From Nematostella vectensis (taxonomy: Eukaryota; Cnidaria; Anthozoa; Actiniaria; Edwardsiidae), in contig NC_064044.1 of assembly GCF_932526225.1 (NCBI RefSeq), positions 8,544,801-8,608,800 on the forward strand: a DNA stretch of 64,000 nt, given 5' to 3'. Positions within the stretch are counted from its first letter, which is position 1. The number at the start of each line of letters is the position of its first letter. This document shows, in pieces, positions 51,396 through 62,552 of this stretch. The position numbers were made by a program, and so were the translations under genes. The notes below the pieces were generated by a model. That model was not told where the DNA came from, made no database searches, and saw only the letters and a program-made list of their open reading frames with translations.

Positions 51396-54300
51396 TTAGC
51401 TGAAGACGAATCGTGTCGTCCTTCTGCCCGATTGGCTTACGCCAGGTAACTTCTGTGGTAGTGACTGTTCTGCTACGGAGGGTAGATTTGGCTCTCCTGG
51501 CAGTTCTTCTTCGCACTCATCCTCCCTGTCGCTTTCGCTGTCTCCGTTGGCAAGCCGACTCAATCTGACATCCTCCTCAGGGGGGACTTGCACATCTTCT
51601 CCTCCGTGTATCACACCACGGACTTCTGACAGGATGCAATTAGGAGAGTTGTCAAAGGATGTATCTCCATAAACATATGTCAAGGGATCGTCAGTTTGAT
51701 TCAGCCACCGCAGCTTCATCCTCTTTTGAGCGAATCTTCCACTTGTCATCTCAGCACAGACATCTTCCATTAAAACCGCAAGCCAATAGGGGGATGGCTC
51801 TCTTCTTGAGTTGTGTCTGACTGCAATTACATCCTCACGTCGATGTAGGACTCTCACCCTCGCGTACGTTCCTTGGTTGACAACATGAAGAGACTGGCAA
51901 TCAGTGATCACATCTAGCCCCTCCTCTGCAGCTGTTATTATGGTTGGCCTCATGCTTAAAGCATAGGGAAGTGTGCCGGTGTTTTCTTTCGATTTTGAAC
52001 GAACGTTTTCTTGCCTGACACCTCTGCCATACTCGCTTGCGAACTCTCTCATCGCCATCTCCTGTCTCTTATCCTCTTCTCTCTCTTCGTTACTTCTTCT
52101 CAGAACTTTCTTGGTGGCACGAGACGCCATGGTTGGAGGATCACTCGTGATGATTTTCTCGGGGTAAAACGAATTTGGTCCAGTGAAATATGAAAAGCCC
52201 TTCTGGTATATGCGCATGATGTCATCTTCTACACAGCGAGCTCTTCTATTTGCATATCCAGCTACTGTTGGCATGTCGTGATCCGCCCTCATTGCTTTAA
52301 AAAAGCATTCAACGCTTAAGGTTGTCAGGCTTGCAAAATTAATGCGGTCCAGAAGACCATCCTTGCCAATTTCTGTCAGGGTATTTGACAGACTTGTGAG
52401 GGAGTCCAGCACAATACGAAATGACTGGCGCGTGCATCGCGGCACAGTCATATCGGGTCCGTTGGTGTTCCGCTTTCCTGTCCTTTCAAACGCCTCTTGT
52501 TCTTGCCTAGCAAAAAACGAGTTTACCTCTTCTACAAGTTTCAAGTGTTCATTAAACGTACCAGGCATATCGTTTTGGGTAGCTTCCTTGTCAATCCTAA
52601 ACATATGTGCGTACTTAGCCATTACGTTCTGGATGGGAACAAGTTTTTTTGCCGACGTTACCATTCGAACCGCCTTGTTGCCAGTATCACATACAAAGAC
52701 AGTGTTGCGATACGTGCACAAATCAGTTGGCCTGTTCCACTGACTTTTTATCCCATCTCGATGGCCTTGACTGTCACCACAAACTTTACTAGGGATGGCA
52801 GTGTTCTGTAGCATATCACTTTCTCCCGCGCTATAAAGGCCATGCCCTTTGCTCGATGATATGAATAAGGTGCCTTGTTCTGTGATGCCGATCCCCATAG
52901 GCCCTGGAACATTGGAGATCATCCTTTTCTCTTCTCGGCTTTCAAGGTGACATAAATGTATACAAGGAGCATTTTCATTGCAGTCTCCCACGAGCAAATA
53001 TTCCTTGTCCCGCGTCAATGCCAAAGAGGTTAGCACACTTTATCTCCCAAATGTCCATACGTCGTGAACATGTCCTGAAACCTGACTTTCTTCCTCGTGC
53101 AAATTTGAAATTTCAAATATTTTGCATAGCCGAATGTCAGAAATGAAAAGTTACAATCTGTCATCAGAAGCAGAAGAGCATACAGCGTACGGGGACTGTA
53201 ACTTCGTCACATCGTCAGTTTCAGAAATTGGCGTTAAATCTGTTACAGCAACCTTGCAAACACGACAAACTGCGCATTCCTCGTCTTCATTCGAACTCAC
53301 TTCATCATCCGCCGCAATCCTAGACGCGTGACAGAACAGTGAAGATACGTCAACTACTCTTAATCTTGAGTTCCCTTGGTCGCAAATGAAGAGTTTACTC
53401 TCATACTCTACAAAACCAGATGGGTTGTTGAATTTCGCTTTTCTCCCGCCTCCATTAGCATGACCTTGCTCCTCACTACCAGCTATCAGGGTAACATTAC
53501 AGAATTCGGCTGATCTGACCGACTTGATGTTGTGGGGGCAATCAGGAATTGGCATCATTTAGCATAGTATTCATAAAGCTCTTCTGTTTTGGGTCACAGT
53601 CAGTACACCACACCAATGGCACCAGTCTTATACAAAGGCTATTATCTGCAATACAGACTTCACACGGGCGGAGAAGAGGGTGCCAATCTGTATAGCCTTT
53701 TTCGCTACATTGATCACAAACATCCTTGTCGTTGTAACATGCTTCACAAAGAAAAGTACATCGTTTATCATTCTGCAAACACATCAAGCATTGTTCTGTC
53801 GAACCAAGTACTTTACTGAACATATCCTTGATATGGCTAGCTCCAACTTTTACTTCCACAATAAAAGACGCCCACTGGAAAATTCACTTGGTCATCCATT
53901 GAGGAGATTCTTACCTCTCTTGCCTGAACAACGAATGGCTGTTTATCCAAAAATGCCATAATCTCTTCGCTGGATTCAAACTTGCTAATGTCCTCGAATG
54001 TCAGTTGCTCTGGTTCACTAAGTCCAATCACAGTACGTTGGGCTGGTGAATACTCGAAGGACGGCTTGATAGCCATTTCATCAGTTGAGAGGCAGCACAA
54101 ATATCCACATAATTTATCGCTTGAAATCGCAAGTGCATTTTTCTCCTTGCACATTTGAATACACACTTCAACATCCTCCCGTATTACGCCACTCGTAAAA
54201 TGGCCCGGAGGTGAGTTTTTGATAATAGTTCTAGGATGAAAGAAGCTGAGATTATGCGTGTCGACATACTCTTGGGGAGTTTGGCGATGACTCCTTCCTT

Positions 54301-56275
54301 TACCATGCTTGCCTCGTCCGAAAAGAAGATACGATGCAACAGGCTTAAAATTGAACTGCACAGCATGCTGAAATTTGTACAACGCAGGATACATTTGGGG
54401 AAGCACTTGCTCATCCACAAGTCCCATAGCACTGGTACAGAATGAATGAACCTGCTCATAAAAAACATGGTTTTTCGAAAGAATCCCTGAAGAAGTAAGA
54501 AATTTAAACATTACGGCTGCCTCATCAAGTTTTTCTAGATCCAGGTACATTTGAGTAGTCAGTTTTTTATTGCCATCTCTACCATATAGTCAGAAATCTG
54601 ACAAGTCAATCGCATCGTTTTCAGACTCGTTCCCAGGAGACTCTTCTTCATTTTCACTGTCAGATGATATAGGATCAACACTTCCTGCTTCACATAACTC
54701 TGCAAATTTAGTGCATAAGGGACTTCTTTTGCTGTTTTCTATCTCTAAGCAGAGGTTTTTCATGTCTTTTGCAAGTTCCTTATTTAAACAGGCGGGTTTT
54801 TTTCACAATTTCCTGAAGTGAATCTAGTAACTCTGTTACAGCAGGGTCTTCGTCATCTTTTTCCTGGCATCTGGATCATTTCTTGGGCTTTTGATTTCGT
54901 TTTCTCAGCAATGGCCGTTATAGTAAGAAACAGAGTAGATATTGACTGTTTTCCTGCATTTTGAATGAGGTTTTTACAAGGCTTGCGGTGTTTTCCATAT
55001 TGTGGATGTTGTGCGCTTTTCCAAGTTTAATATCTGTGTTGCACAACATGCATCTTAACACGTTCTTGCTGATCACTCAAAAGCAATATATATTTCAATT
55101 TAGTTTTTAAACAGTAATATCTAGTACAGGCTCCAAATTTTCATGTCCTTTATTTATAAAATGAGCCACACCTCAAAATCGGGTTAATCAGGGTATCAAG
55201 ATTTTGCATATACATGTAGTTCATGCTGGTAGCTATTAAATATAAAACATCCTAAAAAATTTCAAGACCCATGGAACAATGTAAACATTCTGGAATTGTA
55301 TGATTTGAAAGACCAATTAAATTAAGCCTGTACCTTGGCTTAATGGATGGCCGAAAACGATTCCATCTTTCCACTGGAGAGGATCTTGAACGTTTCCTAT
55401 CTCTTGAATATCTGAATAAAAAACAAGAAATATTAATCACACCATGGCCTATTCTAGCCTATTCTATTTAAAAATTCCTCCCTTGGTTTCTAAGAGGCAT
55501 TGCCAGAATTTTTTCACATTTTTTTGTGTGGCATGATATATAGCAATATTGTTTTTTTTTTCTTGTGTTCAATTGACCCTGGGTATACAGCATGTATATA
55601 TCATATGTTTTAAGGTTAAAAAAGGGGGTGATAAAATTTTGAACATATTATTATTGGAAATAAAATGAACAATAGATACAATTAAATAACAAATAATAAC
55701 AAAAACACAATAATATGTAACATTTACTATACCTTGAATTGGCAGATGAATGAGAATGCTTTCTTTCTTCTGGAGAGCTAGAAGAGTATCTTGAATGTCT
55801 TCTAGAAAATAACATTTTGGAAACAAATCAACTTAGAGCTTCCTGGGATTGCCTGCAAACTAGTGGTGCTTGCATTTTAGACATTATGAAAGGGGAAATG
55901 AACTGTAATGTGGGAAATTAAACCTTCAAACGCTTCAGGGTTCATACAGAATTATTAGTGAAAATTTCTTTAATTTTGCCAAAACTTTCCCAAAGCCCAG
56001 CAGACCAACAGAGTTAGTTAATCTTTTAGGGGCAAAAAATTGAGCTTTACGTAAATTGAGGTATCCTTTTTAAACATTGCTATGGATCCTACGGAACAAA
56101 ATTGAAGTTGCTCATCCTGCTTTCCTTTGGGGTTGAACTTGATTTTCCTGTCAAGAACCCACAACAATTTTATATGGAATGCCCCCCCCCCCCCCCCCCC
56201 CCACATATGTGAAATATGCAAAGTCTGTGGTACCTTCGTTTAACAGATGATCGAGAACGATATGTTCTTGGATGC
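51396..56275 (-). pseudogene. decayed multi-exon gene: RS-rich exons, zinc-finger-like region, NHL-type repeats and a novel C-terminal region
   Basis: Three small 5' exons (56275-56234, 55801-55733, 55411-55334) are each bounded by AG/GT, begin and end in the same phase, and encode Arg/Ser-rich peptides (HPRTYRSRSSVKR, RHSRYSSSSPEER, YSRDRKRSRSSPVER). They feed in phase into a large exon starting at 55068. That exon encodes a CMLCNTDIKLGKAH zinc-finger-like start, an acidic Ser/Glu stretch, a long middle region, a Cys-rich cluster (CLMCLQNDKRC...CEACYNDKDVCDQC), NHL-like repeats (NPSGFVEYESKLFICDQGNS; RPTDLCTYRNTVFVCDTGN) and a C-terminal region resembling chromatin-type folds only vaguely. 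The reading is broken by TGA at 54590-54592, TAA at 53151-53153 and 53040-53042, and frameshifts near 55000, 54860, 54800, 53878 and 53557. The last 546 codons remain open. I do not know its function; a transposon-encoded protein is likely. Confidence 0.7.
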
Positions 56276-57009
56276 CTACAAAATCATAAACAACAAATCA
56301 GGGCAACCTTGGACCATCTTTTGCAGCGTATTTCATGCTTTTATAACTACCTCCTTTGTTGAAAAGGCGCCCATGAAGAGACTCAATACTGGCAAAATAA
56401 AACTGTTAACTGTGAGTCTTAACTGGAGGACTTGTTTTGTACTCTTACTAGTGTTCTTAAGAATGTAAGAATTCTGCCAATTGAAGCTAATTAGACCGGA
56501 AAAAGTTGTACAATGACCGACAATGAGTTTTCCGTTTCAGACAGAAACTCATCTCTTTTGTGATAAGGCTCGCTAACGCTTCAGTTGATCCAGTTCCTTA
56601 AGAACAACACACGAGGCTAATAATAGTAATGTTTTATTGAGATTTATTGAGAAAACAGTCAAGACACAACTTCAAATTATATTTAATTTTCCTGAAGGAT
56701 CACGAGGGACTGATTCTAATCCTGGTCCGCCTGTGGTCAGAGTCATGTGTTGGAACTGCAAATGTTTCGAAGGTCAAAAGTTTGGTTGTTCTTAGCAAGG
56801 CTGTGCTTTGGCTGTGCTATGTTTATGTTGTACCTCTTTTCAGTAGCAATTAAAAGTTGTGTATTTGTTTTGGACTCATATGGGTTTACCGCCGTGGCAA
56901 TGTAATAAACAATAAATACAAGTATTTATTGGGATTTAAGTTCTTTTAAGGCATGTTATTTAGAAATAGATTCGCTGTCAACCCTTAATTATGCTTTAAG
57001 AATTGGAAG

Positions 57010-57212
57010 TGCTTTCTTCTGCTTTCCCTTTGTCCATTACCGCAATTCCGTGGGGATCATTTCGGGTCCTGGGATCATTCCGGGTCCTGTACAGAAACAT
57101 GTCTCAACAAGTCTCAGTGTCTGAATTCTCGCGTCTGATAGAAGACAATAAACATTCCACACATATTTTAGGTGTTCACGGTTTTACTGGTTACGCTGTA
57201 ATTATGAGATAA
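57010..57212 (-). repeat. right terminal inverted repeat of the 8.1-kb element
   Basis: Read on the minus strand it matches 49075-49310 (AAAACCGTGAACACC, ATATGTGTGGAATGTTT, GGACCCGAAATGATCCC, GGAATTGC). It ends about 230 bp before the start codon of the FAM8A1-like gene. Confidence 0.75.
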
Positions 57213-57445
57213 CTCGGGAAGGCGTTTACTACATTTTGGGTTAAATTTCCAGGTCGCTTTTGTTATCCAATCCCGGTCGCTGTTTACTACAAACCCCTGT
57301 CTCGTTCATGTTCAGGCGGCAAAAAATCCGCCGGTAATGTTCCTTGGTCCTGTTTTTACCACTTCGCAGGATCCAGGAACGCCTAATCAATTTTGGATGT
57401 TCTAAAGTTCATAACCGTGAGAGCCTGGAGACAAACAACATCAAG

Positions 57446-60400
57446 ATGGCGGACCCTGTTCGTCGCCCAAAACAGGAAGACTCCGCGAAAAGGTCGTCAC
57501 CTGGCGAAACCCCCGGCTCCCAAGACAAAAATACGATGGATTCAGATAAAACAGGACTTTCCTCTTCAACTGAAGAAAATTCAACTCCTGAATCGTCTCC
57601 TAGTCAGAATAATGAGCTCTGGAACTCTATGTCGTATTGGTATTATATGCAGTCATATTACCAATATTATTACAGTATATCTTATTTTTACACGTATTAC
57701 TACTGGCAAATGGTGTCTTCACAACAAAGTCAGACCGGAAATCAAGGACCGCCGGGTTTCGCTGGAGGGAATGGCCCGTTTCCGCCGCAAAATACTGCAA
57801 ATAGAGGATCTACTGCACCATTTTTACGACCACAGATACAACAACCAACCAGTAAGAATTCGCTATCTGCTTGTATCTGATTGGTTCGCCTCTATTCAAG
57901 TGGATATGTATGGGATAGAACAGTGATATTTCAGCGTCTAAAAACATGAAAAAAACTTGAGCTAGACTACAGAATTCAGGGCCATATCCAAACTTATTTG
58001 CATTTCCTTGTCTTGGTGGTTTCAGAAATTATTCACACAGCCTATTAGTAAAAAGCGAATTTTTATTTTAACAGAAAAGAACAGCTGCACTCTCAAATTC
58101 AGCACCTAGAGGGGGGGGAGAGGGAGGTGGACTAAATAAAGTCACATATGCTTGCTTAGAAGATAAATCTTCATCCTAAAGGAATAGCAGAATGGGTGTG
58201 GAAATCACCAATTTTAAGAGATAGCAAAGAAGACATAGTGACAGAAAATTAAAACCCTTATCTGAGATCTTTATGGTTTTCCTTACTGCAGCTGTTTCAA
58301 AATGTAATTAATGCAAAATTGATTTCTAATCGACCAGCTCAAGACCCCTAAGAAATAGCAGCTGACCTAAAAGAAGGCTCCCAGGGATAGAACTTGGCAG
58401 ATTAAATTTACAGCACCCTAAGGAATAGGACAGGCATTTGTGACTTTTTAGGGGAGGGGGAAGGGAAGTCTGCAACAGATTAGAAGACAGTTAGAAGAAG
58501 GGATTATGTTCAAATTGCTAAACAAAAGCCTTAATAAATAATAAGTTGTCATCTGGATAACTGAGAAAACATCTCATTGTGAGCTTGGTGTGATGGAGCA
58601 CCTACTTACAGTAGTTGACATCAATTAAAATAAATCCTGTCTTAGCCAGTAAGTAATGAAGCTGCTAGCATTTGCTTAAAGAGTGTTGATCAACCACTCC
58701 TTTGTTTTTTCTTATCATCGTAAATACAGCAGTTTATTTGCAAGAAAACTACAAAAAAACAATCTACAAATTAAGTCTTACACATTAGTGAGGATAATAT
58801 ATGATTGAAAGTATATTTGGTTACTCGCTTGAAGTAACCGTGGAAATGGATGCTTTGGTTGACTCAACATTTAACAGGAGTATAAAATGGCAGAGTGATT
58901 AACCTTTTTTAAGGGATATAAACTCTTATTTCTACTTTGTTTTCAGGTTGTGATGCTCGTGTTGCTTCGATACAGAAAAGAGTTGTGGCTGAGCTGCTGG
59001 ACTTTTTATTCCTATATTTCACCAAATTTTTAGTGTTTTCAATATTCTAGTAAGTAGAAAAACATTGCCATTTTATATTAGTTATCCAAATACTAGTGTT
59101 TGAAACAGTTAACACTGATTGCTTTTTATGAGTATATGCAAAAAGTCATAGATCAAGCGGTGGTTCTGTTTCCCTGCTAGCAGAGGCCTCTTTTCTCTGT
59201 ATTTCGCTGTGCTGGCGTTCGTGAGGAAAAGAGACCTCTGCCATGGGTCGAAACTGTTTTTGTTGCGCATGCTCGAGCGTTAATAAGCGACCGACGTGCC
59301 AAAACCCGTACCATCGCGCGAAAGCTGTCAATATGCTAGTATGCTTTGCATGGGTTTAGTCGGAAATCATGAATCAAACTCTGGTTAGTTCTCCTCTTCG
59401 AAAAAAGAAAACAACTGTTCAATTTCAATCACCTAAAAGGTCACTAAAAAGATTGAACAACAAACGCAGCAAAGACGAGTTTTGTCTTGTTTGTGGGATT
59501 AATTTCAAGACATCTGGGCAGGCGAGTTTATATGAATGTAAATATCGCACAGTTGGACTCGAAGAAAATGTTACAAAACCTTTTGGTAAACTTAGATCAG
59601 CTATTTCCAGAAGAATATGCAAAACCTGTAAACGGAAGATTGACTCGTTAGTCAAAAGAGAGAAAATTCTGAATGAAGATAAGGCATTGAATGGCTTCTT
59701 TTATAATTCGACACCGTTTAGAATGCGGGCTTATTATCCTGCAGCGGATACAGTATACGTTTCACGCATGCGCTAGTAATTGTGGGCTCAAATAGTGGCC
59801 AGTAAAAAATGAACGGAGCATGCGCTCTGGATCTCGTCCACGATCGTGGACGGTGGTTTGATCAAACGAACTTGCGACCCATGGCAGAGCTATCTTTTCC
59901 TCGCGAACTCCAGCCCAGCGAAATACAGAGAAAAGAGGCCTCTGCTAGCAGGGAATGGTTCTGTGGGGCAAAACAACAACAGATTTTATGGCTGATTTGC
60001 TAGACAGCATGACTTAATCGTATGCAACTTGCCCGCAACACCTCTACAACTCAAGTCGAGAGTGTAAATCAGCCTATGATTATGCTACTTACTTTGATAT
60101 AAGTTATGTGTTCGTTTTTTTAGTGATGGATTTAATGAAATCATTAAAACCATTCTTTTGTAGCTTGTCCTTCAGGCAGACACTAAAAGTGCTTAGAAAG
60201 CTTGTATAGCTTATATAAATCAAACCACTGTTTGGTAAATCCTGGATCTACTGGTTTTTATGCCTATTGGATACACCCTCTAGATTGTTGACCAATTTAT
60301 TTGCTTTTCAGTAATAACATGGAACGATTCACCCAGCTTCAATACTCTCTGATCATTGATGAAAACACAAGTTTGAAAGAACTGGAGGAAATTCTCATCC

Positions 60401-62552
60401 AAGCGCTCACCTACAGGCTTATGGTATTCATGTATGAGGTAAGTGGTTCTCACCTATAGTCTTATGGTATTCATGTATGAGGTAAGGGGTTCTCACCTAT
60501 AGTCTTAATGGTATTCATGTATGAGGTAGTGGTTCTCACCTATAGTCTTAATGGTATTCTTGTACGAGGTAGTGGTTCTCACCTATAGTCTTAATGGTAT
60601 TCACGAACAAGGTAAATGGTTCTCTTTACTCAGTGGTAGATCTAGGAATAGGGAGCTACTGTACAGACACCATCATTGCGACCACTTTACTACCACCACA
60701 ATCATCATAACTGTATGTTTTGTTTTTCTGTCCCAAGACATTAATTATCATAAACATCATCACCTCTATCATCATCCTGCCATCATTTTCATCACACAAC
60801 TATTATCATGATTATTTGCCATCACCACCATACTACCATTATCACCACATGAAACTGTCATCTTGAAAGTGCAACTAACGAGCACAGGTCTTACGGGTGA
60901 TTAAAGAGTTGAGAGAATACTGAAGCAGCTTTGACTTGACTCGTTTTTTGTCTCTGTTTGAAAAACTCTTGGCACTAGGAAACCTCTAGAAACCCTCAAG
61001 AAACCCATCAAACTACAATACAAACGTTTAAGTATAGAAAGAAAGGCAACTACTGTAAGCGATTACATAACATTACCATAACCACACTCACACAATCATC
61101 ACAACTACCGCCATCATCACACTACCACCATCACCGCACTACCATCACTACCATTATCACACTACCACCATCATTACTACACTGCCATCATCCCCGCACT
61201 ACCACCACTATTTCTACCATAATTATCCATGTCACTAATCATAGAAATTATATTTGTTCTCCAGACCTTGTTCATCATAGGCGGCCTATTCGGCGGCCTT
61301 GGTGGTGCTACGCCTGGTAAATACTTTATGGGTCTCTCTGTGGTGTCTGCAGATAGCGTTGACTTTCTGTCTGTCGACGCCCAGGGGCATGATATCGTCA
61401 GGGCCATGCCTGGAGGGAACCCTGGACTGTGGAGGTACCAGTTTTTTCCTTTTTACATTTTCCAAAGAGTACAGTATACACCCATTTAAAAACGGCTAAT
61501 GTCAAATGGCAGTTCTATACCCAAAGGTGCTGATGGGTGCTAATTATCCATAAGGGGTAATACTTTAAACTTAGTTGTCCCAAAATTATGCGTTCAACAC
61601 ACAATAATCTTTTAATTAGCTTTTGGTGGCAGTTCTATGCCCAAAGGTGCTGATGGGTGCTAATTATCCATAAGGGGTGAAACTTTCAACTTAGTTATTC
61701 CAAAATTATGTGTTATGTATACACACAATTATCTTCAGCATTTGGTGGAGATGTTATGAGACCCATGGTACCTTTTGTTTGTATAACATTACTGCCATTT
61801 GCAAATTGCTATTTGCACTGGCAACATTTTTTGAAGCACAGACTAAAAATTGAAATGATGCAACAGATTTATAATTACACCTTTTTCTAGTGAGCTCATG
61901 TGTAAAACTTTCTGACATTATCCACTGGTCAAGCCAGTGGTGTGTTCCCAGCTAGTGGGCCTAGCGATCTACCATTAAACCAATGCCAAGATGACCGTTT
62001 ATTGAGTCAATCAGTACAATAGTACATAGGGGTGGGTCCGGAGGAGATGGAATGGATGGCTACCCATTAACCATTTCAATGAATTTCTGGTGCAATCTTT
62101 GTGTTAACCTCCTTTTTTATGTTTATTTTCTTGTTCGCCCAACCCCCTTTTATAGAGCCTGAATCTATTTAAGTGTAATCTCGCATACCACAGAACAGAA
62201 AAAGCTTGTTGTTTGTATCAGGAGAGTGCTCATTCCTGCCAGTTAAAGATATTAACTGAGTGCTTCTAACTATAATTGAGACAACCTAGGCGTAGCTGGA
62301 AGTTACAAGCTCCCTTATTTATATATCGACCCCACACTCCTTAAGACATCCTAAACACACCCCTGACAATTTTTCATTTTCTGCAGATCAGGCATAAGGG
62401 CCCTCGTCAAGAACTTCTCCATGACTTTCCTGTTTCCCATCTTTATCACTGTGTTCTTCTTCCAATACAACCGGACAATTTATGACATCCTTGCGGGCAC
62501 TGCCGTGGTCGAAAATGCATCTCGGCGTCAGCTGCGTCAGCACCAACAATAA
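57446..62552 (+). CDS. FAM8A1-like RDD-domain membrane protein
   Basis: Five exons join in phase: 57446-57851, 58947-59049, 60312-60438, 61265-61434 and 62387-62552, giving 323 aa (human FAM8A1 413). The start is the ATG in AAGATGGCGGACC. The N-terminal 135 residues are low-complexity, rich in Ser, Pro, Gln and Tyr, with a YWYYMQSYYQYYY tract. The RDD domain follows. It opens ASIQKRVVAELLDFLFLYF with the first membrane segment, has GGLGGATPGKYFMGLSVV after the second (GGATPGK at 225-231), then IRALVKNFSMTFLFPIFITV and QYNRTIYDILAGTAVV near the end. In mammals FAM8A1 is an ER membrane cofactor of the HRD1 degradation complex; the same role here is inference. Intron 2 carries the 786-bp element at 59170. 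Polyadenylation signals lie at about 63031 and 63056. Confidence 0.88.
59170..59955. mobile_element. 786-bp TIR element with 9-bp target duplication in FAM8A1-like intron 2
   Basis: It is flanked by TGGTTCTGT at 59161-59169 and 59956-59964. The first 40 and last 40 bases are inverted copies starting TTCCCTGCTAGCAGAGGCCT, and weaker complementarity continues to about 88 bp (CTCTGCCATGGGTCG). Long TIRs plus a 9-bp duplication fit Mutator-like elements. It carries the intact ORF at 59369-59776 instead of a transposase. Confidence 0.85.
59369..59776 (+). CDS. 135-aa zinc-ribbon-like protein inside the 786-bp element
   Basis: A single uninterrupted frame of 135 codons starts at ATG 59369, 199 bp inside the element, and ends TAG at 59774-59776. 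A basic N-terminus (SPLRKKKTTVQFQSPKRSLK) precedes FCLVCGINFKTSG and, about 50 residues later, RRICKTCKRKIDSL. This CxxC...CxxC arrangement suggests one zinc site, reminiscent of ZAD-type or other short C4 modules; the family is not established. The frame overlaps neither TIR. The protein could be a regulatory or DNA-binding product of the element, or the first exon of a longer captured or ancestral gene whose remainder was deleted. Expression would need the element's own promoter or inclusion in a FAM8A1-like transcript. Confidence 0.5.
   Translation: MNQTLVSSPLRKKKTTVQFQSPKRSLKRLNNKRSKDEFCLVCGINFKTSGQASLYECKYRTVGLEENVTKPFGKLRSAISRRICKTCKRKIDSLVKREKILNEDKALNGFFYNSTPFRMRAYYPAADTVYVSRMR
60408..60625 (+). 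repeat. five tandem copies of an exon end with its splice donor
   Basis: The last 30 bases of exon 3 plus the donor (CTTATGGTATTCATGTATGAG then GTAAGTGG) recur about every 43 bp. Copies 2 and 5 keep GTAAGG and GTAAAT donors, whereas copies 3 and 4 have GTAGTG. Use of a downstream donor would shift the frame or pass an in-frame TAG in CACCTATAG. Confidence 0.85.
60660..61230 (+). repeat. ACC/ATC-rich microsatellite in intron 3
   Basis: CATCATCACC, CACTACCACCATCA and related words dominate two stretches (about 60670-60855 and 61080-61230) separated by ordinary sequence. Long minus-strand frames here are low-complexity artefacts. Confidence 0.75.
61503..61760 (+). repeat. tandem duplication of about 122 bp in intron 4
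   Basis: TGGCAGTTCTATACCCAAAG, then GTGCTGATGGGTGCTAATTA, occurs at about 61506 and 61626 with few changes. Confidence 0.8.

Larger units (their letters stand above)
49070..57212. mobile_element. 8.1-kb element with long diverged terminal inverted repeats and an internal minus-strand gene
   Basis: Left-end sequence (AAAACCGTGAACACC, AAATATGTGTGGAATGTTT, CAGGACCCGAAATGATCCC, GGAATTGC.TTAATGGA) reappears in the same order on the opposite strand at 57212-57010. A further block, AGGCGGACCAGGATTAGAAT, is shared at about 49937 and 56708, so the arms once extended at least 0.5-0.9 kb. The interior holds the decayed gene at 51396-56275. Target duplications could not be defined because the tips are diverged. 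The superfamily is unknown, since no DDE/D motif was recognised with confidence. It fills the space between SPR and the FAM8A1-like gene. Confidence 0.7.

Noticed and set aside
54590-54592. TGA in the RS/NHL gene as a selenocysteine codon
   Set aside because: Other stops (TAA) and several frameshifts occur in the same gene, so simple decay is the better explanation, and no SECIS-like hairpin was looked for with success.
51973-54821. Plus-strand ORFs over the RS/NHL gene
   Set aside because: They are antisense shadows. The minus strand has the motifs and the consistent splice phases.
60551-61407. Histidine-rich and threonine-rich ORFs near 60.6-61.4 kb
   Set aside because: They are translations of ACC/ATC microsatellite and the antisense of exon 4.
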